Shown here in pieces: positions 1-8,155 of a stretch of DNA of 64,000 nt. This DNA comes from Haladaptatus litoreus. GTDB lineage: Archaea > Halobacteriota > Halobacteria > Halobacteriales > Haladaptataceae. The translations under genes and the position numbers were made by a program. The notes below the pieces were generated by a model. That model ran no database searches and was not told the DNA's origin. It saw only the letters and a program-made list of their open reading frames with translations. Location: contig NZ_FTNO01000001.1 of NCBI RefSeq assembly GCF_900156425.1, forward strand, positions 62,001 to 126,000. Reading direction: 5' to 3'. Within the stretch, counting starts at the first letter, position 1, and each line of letters opens with the position of its first letter.

Positions 1-273
1 CTCGACTTTCACTTCCGTCGGCAGTCCGTGACAGTCCCATCCCTGCGGGAACAGCACTTGTTCGCCCTGAAGGCGGTGATACCGCGCCGCAAAGTCGATG
101 TAACTCCACTGGAGTCCGTGCCCGATGTGAAGGTTTCCGGTTGGGTACGGCGGCGGCGTGTCGATGACGTACTCCAAATCTCCGTCGGGGGTGTATATAT
201 CGGAGTCTTGCCACTCTTTCCGCCATTTCGGTTCTATACGCTCGGGTTCGTAGTCGTTTGGAACGTCGCTCAT
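1..273 (-). CDS. valS: Valine--tRNA ligase, N-terminal 91 residues (partial)
   Basis: This is the start of a class I aminoacyl-tRNA synthetase that charges tRNA-Val in the cytoplasm. The frame is open from the ATG at 273 to the window edge, so the rest lies to the left. Seen: a proline-rich strand, the HIGH signature (HIGH, residues 49-52) in the context [14 protein letters not shown], and the [14 protein letters not shown] segment typical of the ValRS/IleRS group; the PTEVKVE ending fits archaeal ValRS better than IleRS. The KMSKS motif and the editing domain are outside the window. ValRS versus IleRS is the only realistic alternative. Confidence 0.9.
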   Translation of the reverse strand, partial: MSDVPNDYEPERIEPKWRKEWQDSDIYTPDGDLEYVIDTPPPYPTGNLHIGHGLQWSYIDFAARYHRLQGEQVLFPQGWDCHGLPTEVKVE

Positions 274-424
274 GGATACAAATTCCTGTCGCTGTCTGGT
301 GATTCGGTGAGAAACACGACCGGCTTATCGTCTGCACTATAGACGTACTACCGACACCATCGCGCTCATACCTGTGACTGTGCGCGTCGTCGCTGATAAA
401 GGTTCCCGTCCGATGGCGTTCGAA

Positions 425-619
425 TCAATCCCAAACTGTCCAATATCTTTGAACGAGAACGAAGATGCCGATGGTTCCGAGGGCGGCGGCGACGGCCTGA
501 AGCAGTCTCGTCAGATGGTCGAAAACGGAGAGGAGATACGGCATCGCCAGCAAAATTGCGATGACCGAAAGGAGAACGACGACGACGTTTAATCGTCGAA
601 TGATTCGGTCGTCGCCCAT
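425..619 (-). CDS. Small membrane protein, function unknown (64 aa)
   Basis: A 64-residue protein with a charged start (MGDDRIIRRLN), one clear hydrophobic helix (about residues 11-30) and a second weaker one (about 38-58). It lies upstream of valS on the same strand, separated by about 150 bases, so it probably has its own promoter. The composition (basic N-terminus followed by membrane helices) looks like a real small haloarchaeal membrane protein. No motif allows a functional call. Confidence 0.6.
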   Translation of the reverse strand: MGDDRIIRRLNVVVVLLSVIAILLAMPYLLSVFDHLTRLLQAVAAALGTIGIFVLVQRYWTVWD

Positions 620-808
620 ATCCGATACGATACATCAGTTAGTTATTTGATTGTACCGGATAGCGAAGTAGATATACTGAATTATTTGAAACGACAACTA
701 ACTTTATTGGGATAGTATCCGAAGTACACGAGTTTCTATCAATATGTGTATGTGTCTCAGTGTTCTGTTCATACAAAATCCTAATAGTGTAGAAATTATA
801 TTTGTACT

Positions 809-1708
809 GTGGAAAATAAATTAATAACTCACGGTGCGGTCCTCACGCTCGTTTTCACACTGATTTTCGGCGGTGTCGCTGGCACGGTTGCCGTCGAACC
901 TGTTGATGGGTACATCACCGACAGTGACCAAGTCACTGTTACCGACGTCGTGGACGGCGACACGTTGGACGTTCGCTATTCCGATGGAACGACGGAAACC
1001 GTCCGACTGCTCGGCGTCGATACGCCCGAAACGCACAGCGCGAACACGCCCGACGAGTTCGAAGGCGTTCCGACCAACAGCGCCGGTGAGAACTGTCTCG
1101 CCGACGAAGGTGAGGACGCGACGGCGTTCATGACCCGAGAACTCGAAGGGGAGCAGGTCACCCTGAAGTTCGACTCCGAATCCGACAAACGCGGCTACTA
1201 CGGGCGACTGCTTGCCTACGTCTACCACGGCGGTGAAGATTACAACTACAAACTCATCGACTCCGGGCGAGCGCGGGTGTACGATTCGACGTTTTCCAAG
1301 AGCGATAGCTACTACAGCGCCGAATCGAGCGCCCAAAGCGAACGCAGAGACTTGTGGCGGTGCCGCGACGCTGGCGGTGCGGGCGACGTAGACATCGAGA
1401 CGATTCACGCCGACGCTTCGGGCGACGACAACGACAACCTGAACGACGAGTACGTCATCCTCGAAAACACCGGTTCCAGCACGATTTCGCTCTCCGGATG
1501 GACGATTTCGGACGCGGTGGGCCAGTCGTACACTTTTTCGGAAACGTCGCTCGCCCCCGGCGAAACGGTGACGCTCCACACCGGCAGCGGTTCGGATTCG
1601 AGCGGTGACGTGTACTGGAACCGCGGTTCCGCCGTCTGGAGCAACGACGGTGATACCGTTTTCCTCGACACCGATTCGGGAAGTCGGGTAACGAGTCGCG
1701 CGTACTAA
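809..1708 (+). CDS. Secreted thermonuclease-like protein with C-terminal lamin-tail domain
   Basis: Predicted extracellular nuclease of the staphylococcal nuclease (SNase) family, 299 aa, GTG start. Residues 5-29 form a hydrophobic signal or anchor segment. The SNase domain spans about 40-185 and keeps the family's catalytic pattern: D51, an Arg in VRLLGVDTPE (R66), E74 and a second Arg in YGRLLAYV (R133). Residues 192-299 resemble a lamin-tail domain (DEYVILENTG, LSGWTISD, LAPGETVTLHTG), a beta-sandwich often appended to secreted nucleases. A TATA-like stretch (about 780-787) lies about 27 bases before the GTG, which suits a leaderless start. Family assignment is firm; substrate (DNA or RNA) is inference. 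Confidence 0.88.
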   Translation: MENKLITHGAVLTLVFTLIFGGVAGTVAVEPVDGYITDSDQVTVTDVVDGDTLDVRYSDGTTETVRLLGVDTPETHSANTPDEFEGVPTNSAGENCLADEGEDATAFMTRELEGEQVTLKFDSESDKRGYYGRLLAYVYHGGEDYNYKLIDSGRARVYDSTFSKSDSYYSAESSAQSERRDLWRCRDAGGAGDVDIETIHADASGDDNDNLNDEYVILENTGSSTISLSGWTISDAVGQSYTFSETSLAPGETVTLHTGSGSDSSGDVYWNRGSAVWSNDGDTVFLDTDSGSRVTSRAY

Positions 1709-1926
1709 CAAATAACGAACGTGTTCTTTGAGGGTTCCGTGGGAGTATTTATAATATGATATCGTCCTTGCCGCCGCGTCTATTTCTCTCTGATTTGGTG
1801 GTTTTGTCATCGTACCGACCAACAAATTTCGTTTACCAATCTCTCGTGCGAATTCCATTAGAAATCTATAATCAATAGTCGATTTTGCAAAAAATTATAT
1901 TCTAGTGGTCGGGACACCTACCTGCG
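1709..1926. other. AT-rich intergenic region with promoter-like sequences
   Basis: This stretch lacks a supportable gene. It is clearly more AT-rich than its surroundings and contains TATA-like words (around 1748-1755 and 1894-1900). The second lies about 27-33 bases before the ATG at 1927 and could drive the mini-ORF and the secreted CAP gene behind it. Confidence 0.5.
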
Positions 1927-2031
1927 ATGGCATGGCACGCTAGCCTCCACGACGACGGGCAGTCACAACTATCGACCGACTGCCGCGATGAGTATCGACA
2001 GACGACTATCCAACCAGCGAGGACAATATGA
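1927..2031 (+). CDS. Possible 34-aa leader ORF coupled to the CAP gene
   Basis: A short frame starts at ATG 1927 and stops with TGA at 2029-2031, overlapping the ATG of the next gene (ATGA, 2028-2031). The peptide (begins MAWHASLHDD, ends IQPARTI) has no hydrophobic segment and no known motif. A TATA-like TTATAT at 1895-1900 is at the right distance for a leaderless transcript starting near the ATG. The four-base overlap is the arrangement used for translational coupling. Whether it is translated is inference; a plain 5' leader with a chance ORF is the alternative. Confidence 0.35.
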   Translation: MAWHASLHDDGQSQLSTDCRDEYRQTTIQPARTI

Positions 2032-3023
2032 GACGGAAATCCCTTTCTGCCGGTCTTTCACTGGCTCTCGCAGTCCTCGTCCTGACCAGTACGGTTGCCG
2101 TCGGTGCGGTTTCGGCTGAATCGACGATATCGGGAAGCAACCACGATTCGACTGCGAACGAAACTCACTCGTCCACCACAACAGACACTTCTGAGGCGAA
2201 TGACTGGGAACGCGCGATTTCTGCCGTACAGAACGCTCTCGAAGACGGTGAACTGGACGATGATTTCTGGCGCTTCCTCCAGTCAATTCTGTCCGGCGGT
2301 GAAGACGATGCTGACCGACCGACGACGCCGGAACCGGAACAGCCGACGACGGAACCACCCGAAACGACGACCTCGACGCCGGAAGAGACGACTACTACGG
2401 AAACACCGGACACGACGACCCAACCGGAATCAACCACGACCTCGGAGACGAGTACGACTCCGGAAACCACGACACAACCCGAAACGACCACTACTGAATC
2501 ACCTGAAACCACTACGACAACCGAGCCAACGACGACGCCAGACGAATCGGACGGCTTCGACCGAAGTGAGGTCGAGCGATACGTCCATCAGTTCGTCAAC
2601 GAAGAGCGCACTGAACGTGGCCTCAACGCTATTTCGTTCGACACCGAACTTCGCGACATCGCGCGCGGACACAGCGAGGACATGGCGACCCGAAACTACT
2701 TCTCGCACACCTCTCCTGAGGGCGAGAACTTCGCCGACCGCTACGAGCAGGCAGGATACACCTGTCGCGCATCGACCGGTGACGGTTCGTATCTCACGGG
2801 CGGCGAAAACATCGCCCAGACGTGGTACGACACGCCGATTAACAGCGGCGACGGTACGGTTCGCTACACAACGGAACGCGAACTCGCTCGCGGTATCGTA
2901 GACCAGTGGATGAACTCGCAGGGCCACCGTGAGAACATCCTCACTGATTCGTGGCAAAACGAAGGAATTGGCATCTACGTCACTGAAGACGGACAAGTGT
3001 ACGCGACGCAGAACTTCTGTTAG
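2028..3023 (+). CDS. Secreted CAP-domain (SCP/PR-1-like) protein
   Basis: A 331-aa exported protein. Residues 1-30 are a Sec-type signal peptide (basic MRRK start, hydrophobic core, alanine-rich end). A Thr/Pro/Glu-rich linker (about 95-180, many TTT and TTPE repeats) leads to a CAP domain (about 183-331). CAP signatures seen: NEERTERGLNAISFD, HSEDMATRNYFSHTSPEGE, GENIAQ, HRENILTDSW and the closing GIGIYVTEDGQVYATQNFC. Two cysteines (in YTCRAS and at the C-terminus) could form a disulfide. CAP proteins are extracellular and functionally diverse, so the role is unknown. The Thr-rich linker probably holds the domain away from the surface and is likely glycosylated. Confidence 0.88.
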   Translation: MRRKSLSAGLSLALAVLVLTSTVAVGAVSAESTISGSNHDSTANETHSSTTTDTSEANDWERAISAVQNALEDGELDDDFWRFLQSILSGGEDDADRPTTPEPEQPTTEPPETTTSTPEETTTTETPDTTTQPESTTTSETSTTPETTTQPETTTTESPETTTTTEPTTTPDESDGFDRSEVERYVHQFVNEERTERGLNAISFDTELRDIARGHSEDMATRNYFSHTSPEGENFADRYEQAGYTCRASTGDGSYLTGGENIAQTWYDTPINSGDGTVRYTTERELARGIVDQWMNSQGHRENILTDSWQNEGIGIYVTEDGQVYATQNFC

Positions 3024-3041
3024 TCGCGGACGACCGTTCGA

Positions 3042-3055
3042 TTTCTTTTATTTTT
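3042..3055 (+). terminator. T-tract terminator after the CAP gene
   Basis: A T-rich run (TTTCTTTTATTTTT) begins 19 bases after the CAP stop codon. Archaeal transcription commonly ends at such T-tracts without a required hairpin. Inferred from composition and position only. Confidence 0.5.
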
Positions 3056-3099
3056 GGCGAAAGGGTTACCCGTCCCGTATTCGAATCACTACCATTGGA

Positions 3100-3405
3100 A
3101 TGAGTAGCTTCGAGCGTCTCGACCTCCGGATTTCGCCCGAGGAAGCGACCGATTCGGTTCGGCATCGATTCGACGACCTTCGTGTGGTTCGGCGCGACGG
3201 AGCCATCGAGTTCCGAACCGCCACCGGATTTGTCGTAGCCACTCTCCATCACTCCGACGAGGGGAGTGAGACGAAGGCGAGACTCCGCTATAGAATCGCT
3301 CCGCGACTACCGGTGTATCTCCACAAAATGTCCAGAGGAAATCCGAGACGCACTCTTCGAATTTCGAGTGACGTAATCCGTCGCCCATCGCGATTTTTAA
3401 CGTGA
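3100..3405 (+). CDS. Hypothetical protein (101 aa)
   Basis: The ATG at 3100 opens a 101-codon frame between the CAP gene and the antiporter pair. The product (starts MSSFERLDLRISPEE) alternates charged and hydrophobic residues, has no membrane helix, and is basic toward its end (RGNPRRTLRISSDVIRRP). Hydrophobic strands around FRTATGFVVATLHHSD suggest a folded alpha/beta domain. No family is recognised. It is on the same strand as its neighbours and has no competing frame, so it is probably real. Confidence 0.5.
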   Translation: MSSFERLDLRISPEEATDSVRHRFDDLRVVRRDGAIEFRTATGFVVATLHHSDEGSETKARLRYRIAPRLPVYLHKMSRGNPRRTLRISSDVIRRPSRFLT

Positions 3406-3436
3406 TATTTATGCCCTTTCCAACTCCCTTTCCACT

Positions 3437-3931
3437 ATGACTGTCTACGAATCGGAAATCCCCGGCGTCGGCCACAAGTTCGAACTCGAACTCGACGGCG
3501 AGGAGCGACTCGTCGTCATCATCCACCACGATGGGAAACGCGAACTGTATCGGCGTCCGTCGCCGAACGAGGACAGCGTTAAACTCGCCTCGCTGACGGG
3601 CAAGAAAGCCCGTCAGCTCGGCTCTATCCTCGAAGGGGCCTACTTCCAGCCGGTCGAGATGGACGATTTGAACGTTCCGCTCGGAGAGTCCATCATCGAA
3701 TGGGTGGAGGTAAAAGACGGCTCTTCGCTGGTCGGTCAAACGCTTCAGGAGGCGGAAATTCGACAGCGAACCGGCGTCTCCATCATCGCAATTCAGCGCG
3801 GTGAGGAGACGATTTCGAACCCGAGTCCGGACACGAGCATCGACTCGGGTGACCTCCTCGTCGCCATCGGAACCCGCGAGGAACAGGCGGAACTCTCGGA
3901 CTTGCTCACCGCCGACGAAGAGGGCAACTGA
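3437..3931 (+). CDS. KhtT-like regulatory subunit of a K+/H+ antiporter (RCK_C domain)
   Basis: A soluble 164-aa protein that probably gates the membrane antiporter encoded directly behind it. The N-terminal half (MTVYESEIPGVGHKFELEL) is typical of KhtT/YhaT-type subunits. The C-terminal 75-160 is an RCK_C (TrkA-C) domain with SLVGQTLQEAEIRQRTG, IIAIQRGEE and LLVAIGTREEQAEL. In the family this domain binds nucleotides or cations and controls the partner. The stop is 7 bases before the next ATG, which implies an operon and complex. The exact ion and ligand cannot be read from sequence. Confidence 0.85.
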   Translation: MTVYESEIPGVGHKFELELDGEERLVVIIHHDGKRELYRRPSPNEDSVKLASLTGKKARQLGSILEGAYFQPVEMDDLNVPLGESIIEWVEVKDGSSLVGQTLQEAEIRQRTGVSIIAIQRGEETISNPSPDTSIDSGDLLVAIGTREEQAELSDLLTADEEGN

Positions 3932-3938
3932 GCCACCG

Positions 3939-5132
3939 ATGGCAGACCCGCTCCTCGTTCAGTTCGGAATCGCAGTGACAGCTATCGCCCTCATCGGGGC
4001 GCTCGCGTCCCGTATTCGCCTCTCCGTCATCCCCGCCTACATCGTCGTCGGCATCCTCGTCGGTCCCAACGAACCAACGTCCATCGGCGGAATATCGCTG
4101 CAACTCGTCCAAACCGGCGAGTTCATCGACCTTCTCGCCGAGCTCGGTATCGTTTTCCTCCTCTTTTTTCTCGGCTTGGAGTTCAGTCTTCAGCAACTCG
4201 TCTCGAACCGCGACCGACTGGTCAAAGTCGGCCTCGTAGACCTTGGAATCAACTTCTCCCTCGGACTGGGACTCGGTGTCGTGTTTGGCTTCTCGTGGCT
4301 CGAAGCCTTCTTCCTCGCGGGAATCGTCTACATCTCGTCCAGCGCCGTGATAACGAAGTCGCTCATCGACCAAGGCTGGATTGCGAACGCGGAAAGCGAA
4401 CCGATTCTCGGAACGCTCGTCTTCGAGGACATCTTCATCGCGGTGTATCTGGCCCTGCTGTCGGCGGTCGCACTGGGCGAGGGAAGCCCGACTGATGCCG
4501 CACTATCCATCGGTGTGTCGGTGGCCTTCCTCGTCGTCCTCGTCGCGGTTGCGTGGTACGGTTCGGAGTACATCGAGCGACTGTTCGAAACCGAATCGAA
4601 CGAACTGTTCCTTCTTCGCGTGACCGGCATAACCGTCCTCATCGCCGGAACCGCCTTGGCACTGGGCGTCAGCGAGGCAGTCGCCGCCTTCTTCGTCGGA
4701 ACGATGTTCAGTCAAACCGACCACGTCCACCGAATCGAGCAGGTACTTTCGCCGGTTCGTGACCTGTTCGCCGCCATCTTCTTTTTCTCCATCGGCTTGG
4801 CCACGGACATCACTCTGCTGGCGGATGTCCTCCTCCTGTTGGGTGTCGCGGTGGTCGTTACGACCGTCGGCAAGTTCGTCAGCGGAACCGTTTCGGGGCG
4901 TTTCTACGGACTCGACAGAACGCGCTCGTTCCGCGTCGGGTTCGGGATGGTTCCCCGCGGTGAGTTCTCGCTGGTCTTATCGACACTCGCGATAAGCGTC
5001 GGAACCGGTGCGCTCGGTGACTTGATACCCGCGTTTACCGTGGGCTACGTGCTCATCATGAGCATTCTCGGCACGCTGTTGATTCAGCACGCGGACAGGG
5101 TGACGGACGCGTTGGAAACGGCGCTCGCGTAA
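3939..5132 (+). CDS. CPA2-family cation:proton antiporter (KhtU-like)
   Basis: A 397-aa integral membrane protein with about 12 helices, belonging to the monovalent cation:proton antiporter-2 family (Na_H_Exchanger fold). Typical elements: GLEFSLQQL after helix 3, SSSAVITKSL, VFEDIFIAVYLALLSAV (the E-D pair in the transport core) and GMVPRGEFSLVL near the C-terminus. It lacks its own C-terminal RCK domain, which the preceding gene supplies as a separate protein, as in KhtTU. Together they would export K+ or Na+ against protons, relevant for a salt-in halophile. The ATG at 3939 is preferred; the frame is open further upstream but overlaps the partner gene. Confidence 0.88.
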   Translation: MADPLLVQFGIAVTAIALIGALASRIRLSVIPAYIVVGILVGPNEPTSIGGISLQLVQTGEFIDLLAELGIVFLLFFLGLEFSLQQLVSNRDRLVKVGLVDLGINFSLGLGLGVVFGFSWLEAFFLAGIVYISSSAVITKSLIDQGWIANAESEPILGTLVFEDIFIAVYLALLSAVALGEGSPTDAALSIGVSVAFLVVLVAVAWYGSEYIERLFETESNELFLLRVTGITVLIAGTALALGVSEAVAAFFVGTMFSQTDHVHRIEQVLSPVRDLFAAIFFFSIGLATDITLLADVLLLLGVAVVVTTVGKFVSGTVSGRFYGLDRTRSFRVGFGMVPRGEFSLVLSTLAISVGTGALGDLIPAFTVGYVLIMSILGTLLIQHADRVTDALETALA

Positions 5133-5177
5133 TCGCGTGGCCGAAATAGCTTTTATATCTTATAAAATATATCTGTC

Positions 5178-5606
5178 ATGAACTGTCCGAACTGCGGCGT
5201 CGATGTCGCTTCCGATTCGATTTACTGTCGGGACTGTTATCGACGACTGAGTGACACCGTCGCGACTAGACCGAGGGGAATTACGCTCGTCTGCGGACTC
5301 GTGCTCGTGAGCGGTTTCTTGCAGGCGGTGTTGGGATACTGGCTTCTCGACGGCGGGCTTTTCGCCACGGTACTCGGCGGGTTCGCGCTGTTCGTGGCCG
5401 CTCTCCAGTTCATAATCGTTTACGGCCTGTGGCGATTCCACTCGTGGGGATGGAAACTCGCGGTGACGGTGTACGGATTGGACATGTTCTTCAGCGTCGG
5501 TGGATTCTCTCTCGGTGACCCGATTGGAGTCATCAAACTGGTTCTCAACGGGGTATTCTCCTCTATCTCCTCACGCAAAAACATCGGTTTTGAATCCCGA
5601 TGTTAG
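5178..5606 (+). CDS. Zinc-ribbon membrane protein (142 aa)
   Basis: The N-terminus carries a double CxxC zinc ribbon (CPNC at residues 3-6, CRDC at 17-20), followed by about three or four membrane helices (from GITLVCGLVLVSGFLQ onward). Such proteins are common in haloarchaea and of unknown function; the ribbon probably faces the cytoplasm. A strong AT-rich TATA region (5150-5169) lies just upstream. The next gene encodes a related architecture, so the two may be paralogues or partners. Confidence 0.75.
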   Translation: MNCPNCGVDVASDSIYCRDCYRRLSDTVATRPRGITLVCGLVLVSGFLQAVLGYWLLDGGLFATVLGGFALFVAALQFIIVYGLWRFHSWGWKLAVTVYGLDMFFSVGGFSLGDPIGVIKLVLNGVFSSISSRKNIGFESRC

Positions 5607-5655
5607 ATTCCTCCGAACCCCTATTTTGAAGTAGCCTCTGTCCACAGATTGCCAC

Positions 5656-6075
5656 GTGTCTTGCGAAGTCTGTGGCGCGAGTACCCGTGACGGTGCGAAA
5701 CTCTGCCGCGATTGCGGTGCGCCGACGCCGAAATACATCGAAGCTATCTGCGTTCTCGCGCTGGTCGTTGACCCGTTTTGGTTCGCCCTGCTCTTCTCCG
5801 TCACCGTGATTCCGCCGTCAGTCGCCGAGACGAGTCTCCTCTTTCTGTCGCCGCTTCTCGTTGCGAAATTTCCCATTTACTACGGTCTCTTTCGGGCGAA
5901 AAAGTGGGCGTGGGGATGGGCCGTCGTGCTGTTCGTGGCGGGCGCGCTGGTCGGCTTGGTCGCCCTCTGGTTCGGCAGTCCAAGTGGTTTCGTGACACTG
6001 CTCGGAAACGGTGCCATCGCGGCGTACATCTACAGCAAACACGAGGTGTACGTCCCTGCTACAACGACAGCATAG
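5656..6075 (+). CDS. Zinc-ribbon membrane protein, second copy (139 aa)
   Basis: Starts with GTG at 5656. The layout repeats that of the preceding gene: a short double CxxC ribbon (CEVC, CRDC) followed by about four hydrophobic helices, including LALVVDPFWFALLFSVTV and AVVLFVAGALVGLVALWF. Sequence similarity is limited to the ribbon and the motif W.WGW(A/K) in the middle (RFHSWGWKLAV versus RAKKWAWGWAV). Function is unknown; the tandem arrangement is the main clue. Confidence 0.75.
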   Translation: MSCEVCGASTRDGAKLCRDCGAPTPKYIEAICVLALVVDPFWFALLFSVTVIPPSVAETSLLFLSPLLVAKFPIYYGLFRAKKWAWGWAVVLFVAGALVGLVALWFGSPSGFVTLLGNGAIAAYIYSKHEVYVPATTTA

Positions 6076-6125
6076 CCTCGACTCGAACCGCAACCCCTAC
6101 CTCTCCCCCACCTGCACCTACTGCC

Positions 6126-7019
6126 ATGCAACTGGGCGTCATCGGACTGGGGCGCATGGGTCGAATCGTAGTGGACAGAACGCTCGATGCGGGACACGAC
6201 ATCGTCGCCTACGACGTGGCAGAGGAGGCGGTCGAATCAGCAGAGTCGGCGGGTGCGGAACCCGCCGACTCGGTCGCCGACCTCGCAGAGAAACTCGGTG
6301 ACGAAAAACGAATCTGGCTGATGGTGCCCGCCGGGGAACCCGTGGACGCTGCACTCGAAGATTTAGAACCCTTCCTTGACGAAGACGACGTGGTCGTCGA
6401 TGGCGGAAACTCCTACTTCGAGGATTCGGTTCGACGCGCAGAAACGACCTCTGCGGCGTACCTCGACTGCGGAACCAGCGGCGGCCCCGCGGGTGCCGAA
6501 CTCGGCTTCTCCCTGATGGTCGGCGGGCCGCAGTGGGCCTACGATGAACTGGTTCCCGTGTTCGACGCAGTGGCGACCGGTCCGGATGGCCACGACAGAA
6601 TGGGTGAAGCAGGGTCGGGCCACTACGTGAAGATGGTTCACAACGGCGTCGAGTACGCGCTGATGCAGACCTACGGCGAGGGCTTCGAACTGCTCCACGA
6701 GGGTCGGTACGACCTCGATTTGGAGAAAGTCGCCCGAACGTGGAACAACGGCGCAGTCATCCGCTCGTGGCTCCTCGAACTCTGTGAGGAAGCGTTCCGT
6801 GAGGAAGGCACCGATTTGGGCGACGTGGCCGACCACATCGCGGGTGGTTCGACTGGAACGTGGACGGTGCAGGAAGCGCTGGAACAGGAGGTTCCGGTTC
6901 CGCTCATCTATCAGGCCCTCGGCGAGCGATTCGACAGTCGGTCGGAAGGCCGCTTTTCGCGGCGGTTGGCCAACCGACTTCGGTACGGCTTCGGTCGGCA
7001 CGAGGTCAAACGGGAGTGA
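6126..7019 (+). CDS. gnd: 6-phosphogluconate dehydrogenase, decarboxylating (short type)
   Basis: Converts 6-phosphogluconate to ribulose 5-phosphate with NAD(P)+. The 297-aa length fits the short YqeC/GndA type rather than the 470-aa form. Seen: Rossmann motif GLGRMG (residues 7-12), VDGGNSYFED, the substrate loop GTSGGPAGAELGFSLMVGG, and the catalytic pair K169 and N173 in HYVKMVHNGVEY. The C-terminal helical domain ends in a basic tail. In haloarchaea this enzyme feeds pentose synthesis through the oxidative branch. A KDG kinase gene at the far right end of the window is the only other sugar-acid gene seen. Confidence 0.93.
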   Translation: MQLGVIGLGRMGRIVVDRTLDAGHDIVAYDVAEEAVESAESAGAEPADSVADLAEKLGDEKRIWLMVPAGEPVDAALEDLEPFLDEDDVVVDGGNSYFEDSVRRAETTSAAYLDCGTSGGPAGAELGFSLMVGGPQWAYDELVPVFDAVATGPDGHDRMGEAGSGHYVKMVHNGVEYALMQTYGEGFELLHEGRYDLDLEKVARTWNNGAVIRSWLLELCEEAFREEGTDLGDVADHIAGGSTGTWTVQEALEQEVPVPLIYQALGERFDSRSEGRFSRRLANRLRYGFGRHEVKRE

Positions 7020-7084
7020 CTCCTGCGAGCGACGAGTGAAACGAGCGGTCTCGGCGCGGACCGCACGGAGCACCGAGGTTTTGG

Positions 7085-7134
7085 TCCAGATTTTGCCAGT
7101 GGAGTGACGACTGTCGCTCCGCGCAAAAAAGTGG
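7085..7134. repeat. Extended hairpin repeat between convergent genes
   Basis: The segment reads CCAGATTTTGCCAGT, then an inner hairpin (GGAGTGAC / GTCGCTCC), then GCAAAAAAGTGG. The outer ATTTTGC and GCAAAAA parts also pair, which gives a long two-level stem. The same frame with a different inner stem occurs at 24464-24519. It lies between the gnd stop and the stop of a small reverse gene, so it may act as a bidirectional terminator. Confidence 0.6.
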
Positions 7135-7193
7135 ACGCGCTTTGGTCGGTACTGTATTCGTGGAGCAGTTCCGGCAGAGAACAACTGTCCGTC

Positions 7194-7349
7194 TCACGAA
7201 CGATACAGATGTAGTGCGATGAGGAAGAGTAAAAAGAGCGGAATAATTGAGAACGCCGCTTCGAGCGGAACCAAGACAAGCACTATTGCGGACATGAAGA
7301 CGAACTCAAGCGCGACCAACACGCTCACAGCCTCGGCCGGATTCGCCAC
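7194..7349 (-). CDS. Small two-helix membrane protein (51 aa)
   Basis: A 51-codon frame begins at a GTG (7347-7349) directly after an in-frame stop, and ends at 7194. The product is almost entirely hydrophobic (AVSVLVALEFVFMSAIVLVL, then AAFSIIPLFLLFLIALHLY) with a short acidic linker, which predicts two membrane helices. No frame on the other strand competes. Small membrane proteins of this kind are frequent in haloarchaea and mostly uncharacterised. Translation is inferred from composition alone. Confidence 0.5.
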   Translation of the reverse strand: MANPAEAVSVLVALEFVFMSAIVLVLVPLEAAFSIIPLFLLFLIALHLYRS

Positions 7350-7478
7350 TTTTCAATATTCGTCTCCCCACGACTGTTAATTCTATGGGATAATTCGATT
7401 GCTGGTCGAACGACCGTCACTCCGTTTCCACTCGCCAATCACAATGCTGTTAAACCACCGTTCCGTAGCTTCCGCCAT

Positions 7479-8054
7479 ATGGTAAACGAACTGGGTCTGG
7501 GACTCGGGCTACTGTTCACGCTCACCGCAGTGGCTCTGCACTTCACCAAGGGAACCAAGTGGCGCGCCGCGGACGACATTTCCCAAGAAGTGCTCGACCG
7601 ACGCGCGGCGAGTGTCCCCGAAACCGACTTCCCCGAACCGATGAACCGCTCTATCGGTGGTGGCGGCGCAGTCGCTGTGGGTGCCGGTGCGGAAGGCGAA
7701 CTCGAAGGCGAAGAAGGCGAGGAAGAGGACGCTGGCTTCGACCCCGAAGCGATTCCGGAAGACGAAGTCGAATACTTCGAAGTCGAATACGTCAAAGAGG
7801 GTTCGACCATCGAAGTCGCCAGCAACGAGACGATTCTCGAAGCAGGCGAAGAAGAAGGTTGGGACCTTCCGTACTCCTGCCGCGCAGGGTCGTGTCTCTC
7901 CTGCGGTGCGAAAATCGCCGACGGAGAACCGGACGACATCATTCACAGCAACAACGACACGCTTAGCGACGACGAACTCGACAACGGATACTTCCTGTCC
8001 TGTACGGCCTATCCACAGGCCGACATCAGCGTCGAGACGAACGAAACGCCGTAG
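7479..8054 (+). CDS. Membrane-anchored 2Fe-2S ferredoxin
   Basis: A 191-aa protein with an N-terminal membrane helix (residues 4-21), an acidic Gly/Glu-rich linker (about 60-90) and a plant-type 2Fe-2S ferredoxin domain (about 98-190). The cluster ligands are clear: C134, C139, C142 (CRAGSCLSC) and C175 (LSCTAYP). The acidic DDELDNGYF stretch is typical of halophilic ferredoxins. It would act as a membrane-tethered electron carrier at the cytoplasmic face; its partner is not visible locally. A T-tract follows the gene. Confidence 0.88.
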   Translation: MVNELGLGLGLLFTLTAVALHFTKGTKWRAADDISQEVLDRRAASVPETDFPEPMNRSIGGGGAVAVGAGAEGELEGEEGEEEDAGFDPEAIPEDEVEYFEVEYVKEGSTIEVASNETILEAGEEEGWDLPYSCRAGSCLSCGAKIADGEPDDIIHSNNDTLSDDELDNGYFLSCTAYPQADISVETNETP

Positions 8055-8086
8055 TCTGCTCGCCGTACTCCCTTCGGCGACATTTC

Positions 8087-8099
8087 CTTTTTTGTTTTT
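8087..8099 (+). terminator. T-tract terminator after ferredoxin gene
   Basis: A CTTTTTTGTTTTT run about 33 bases after the ferredoxin stop, in a gap before an unrelated gene. Typical archaeal T-rich termination site by composition. Confidence 0.5.
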
Positions 8100-8155
8100 C
8101 TCACATAATCCGCAAGTCAAAGCGTTGAAATCCTCCGAAATTCTGTCGAATACTA

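Noticed and set aside
821-1858. A 345-codon frame antisense to the secreted nuclease
   Set aside because: No domain, and the sense strand encodes a clear nuclease with catalytic residues.
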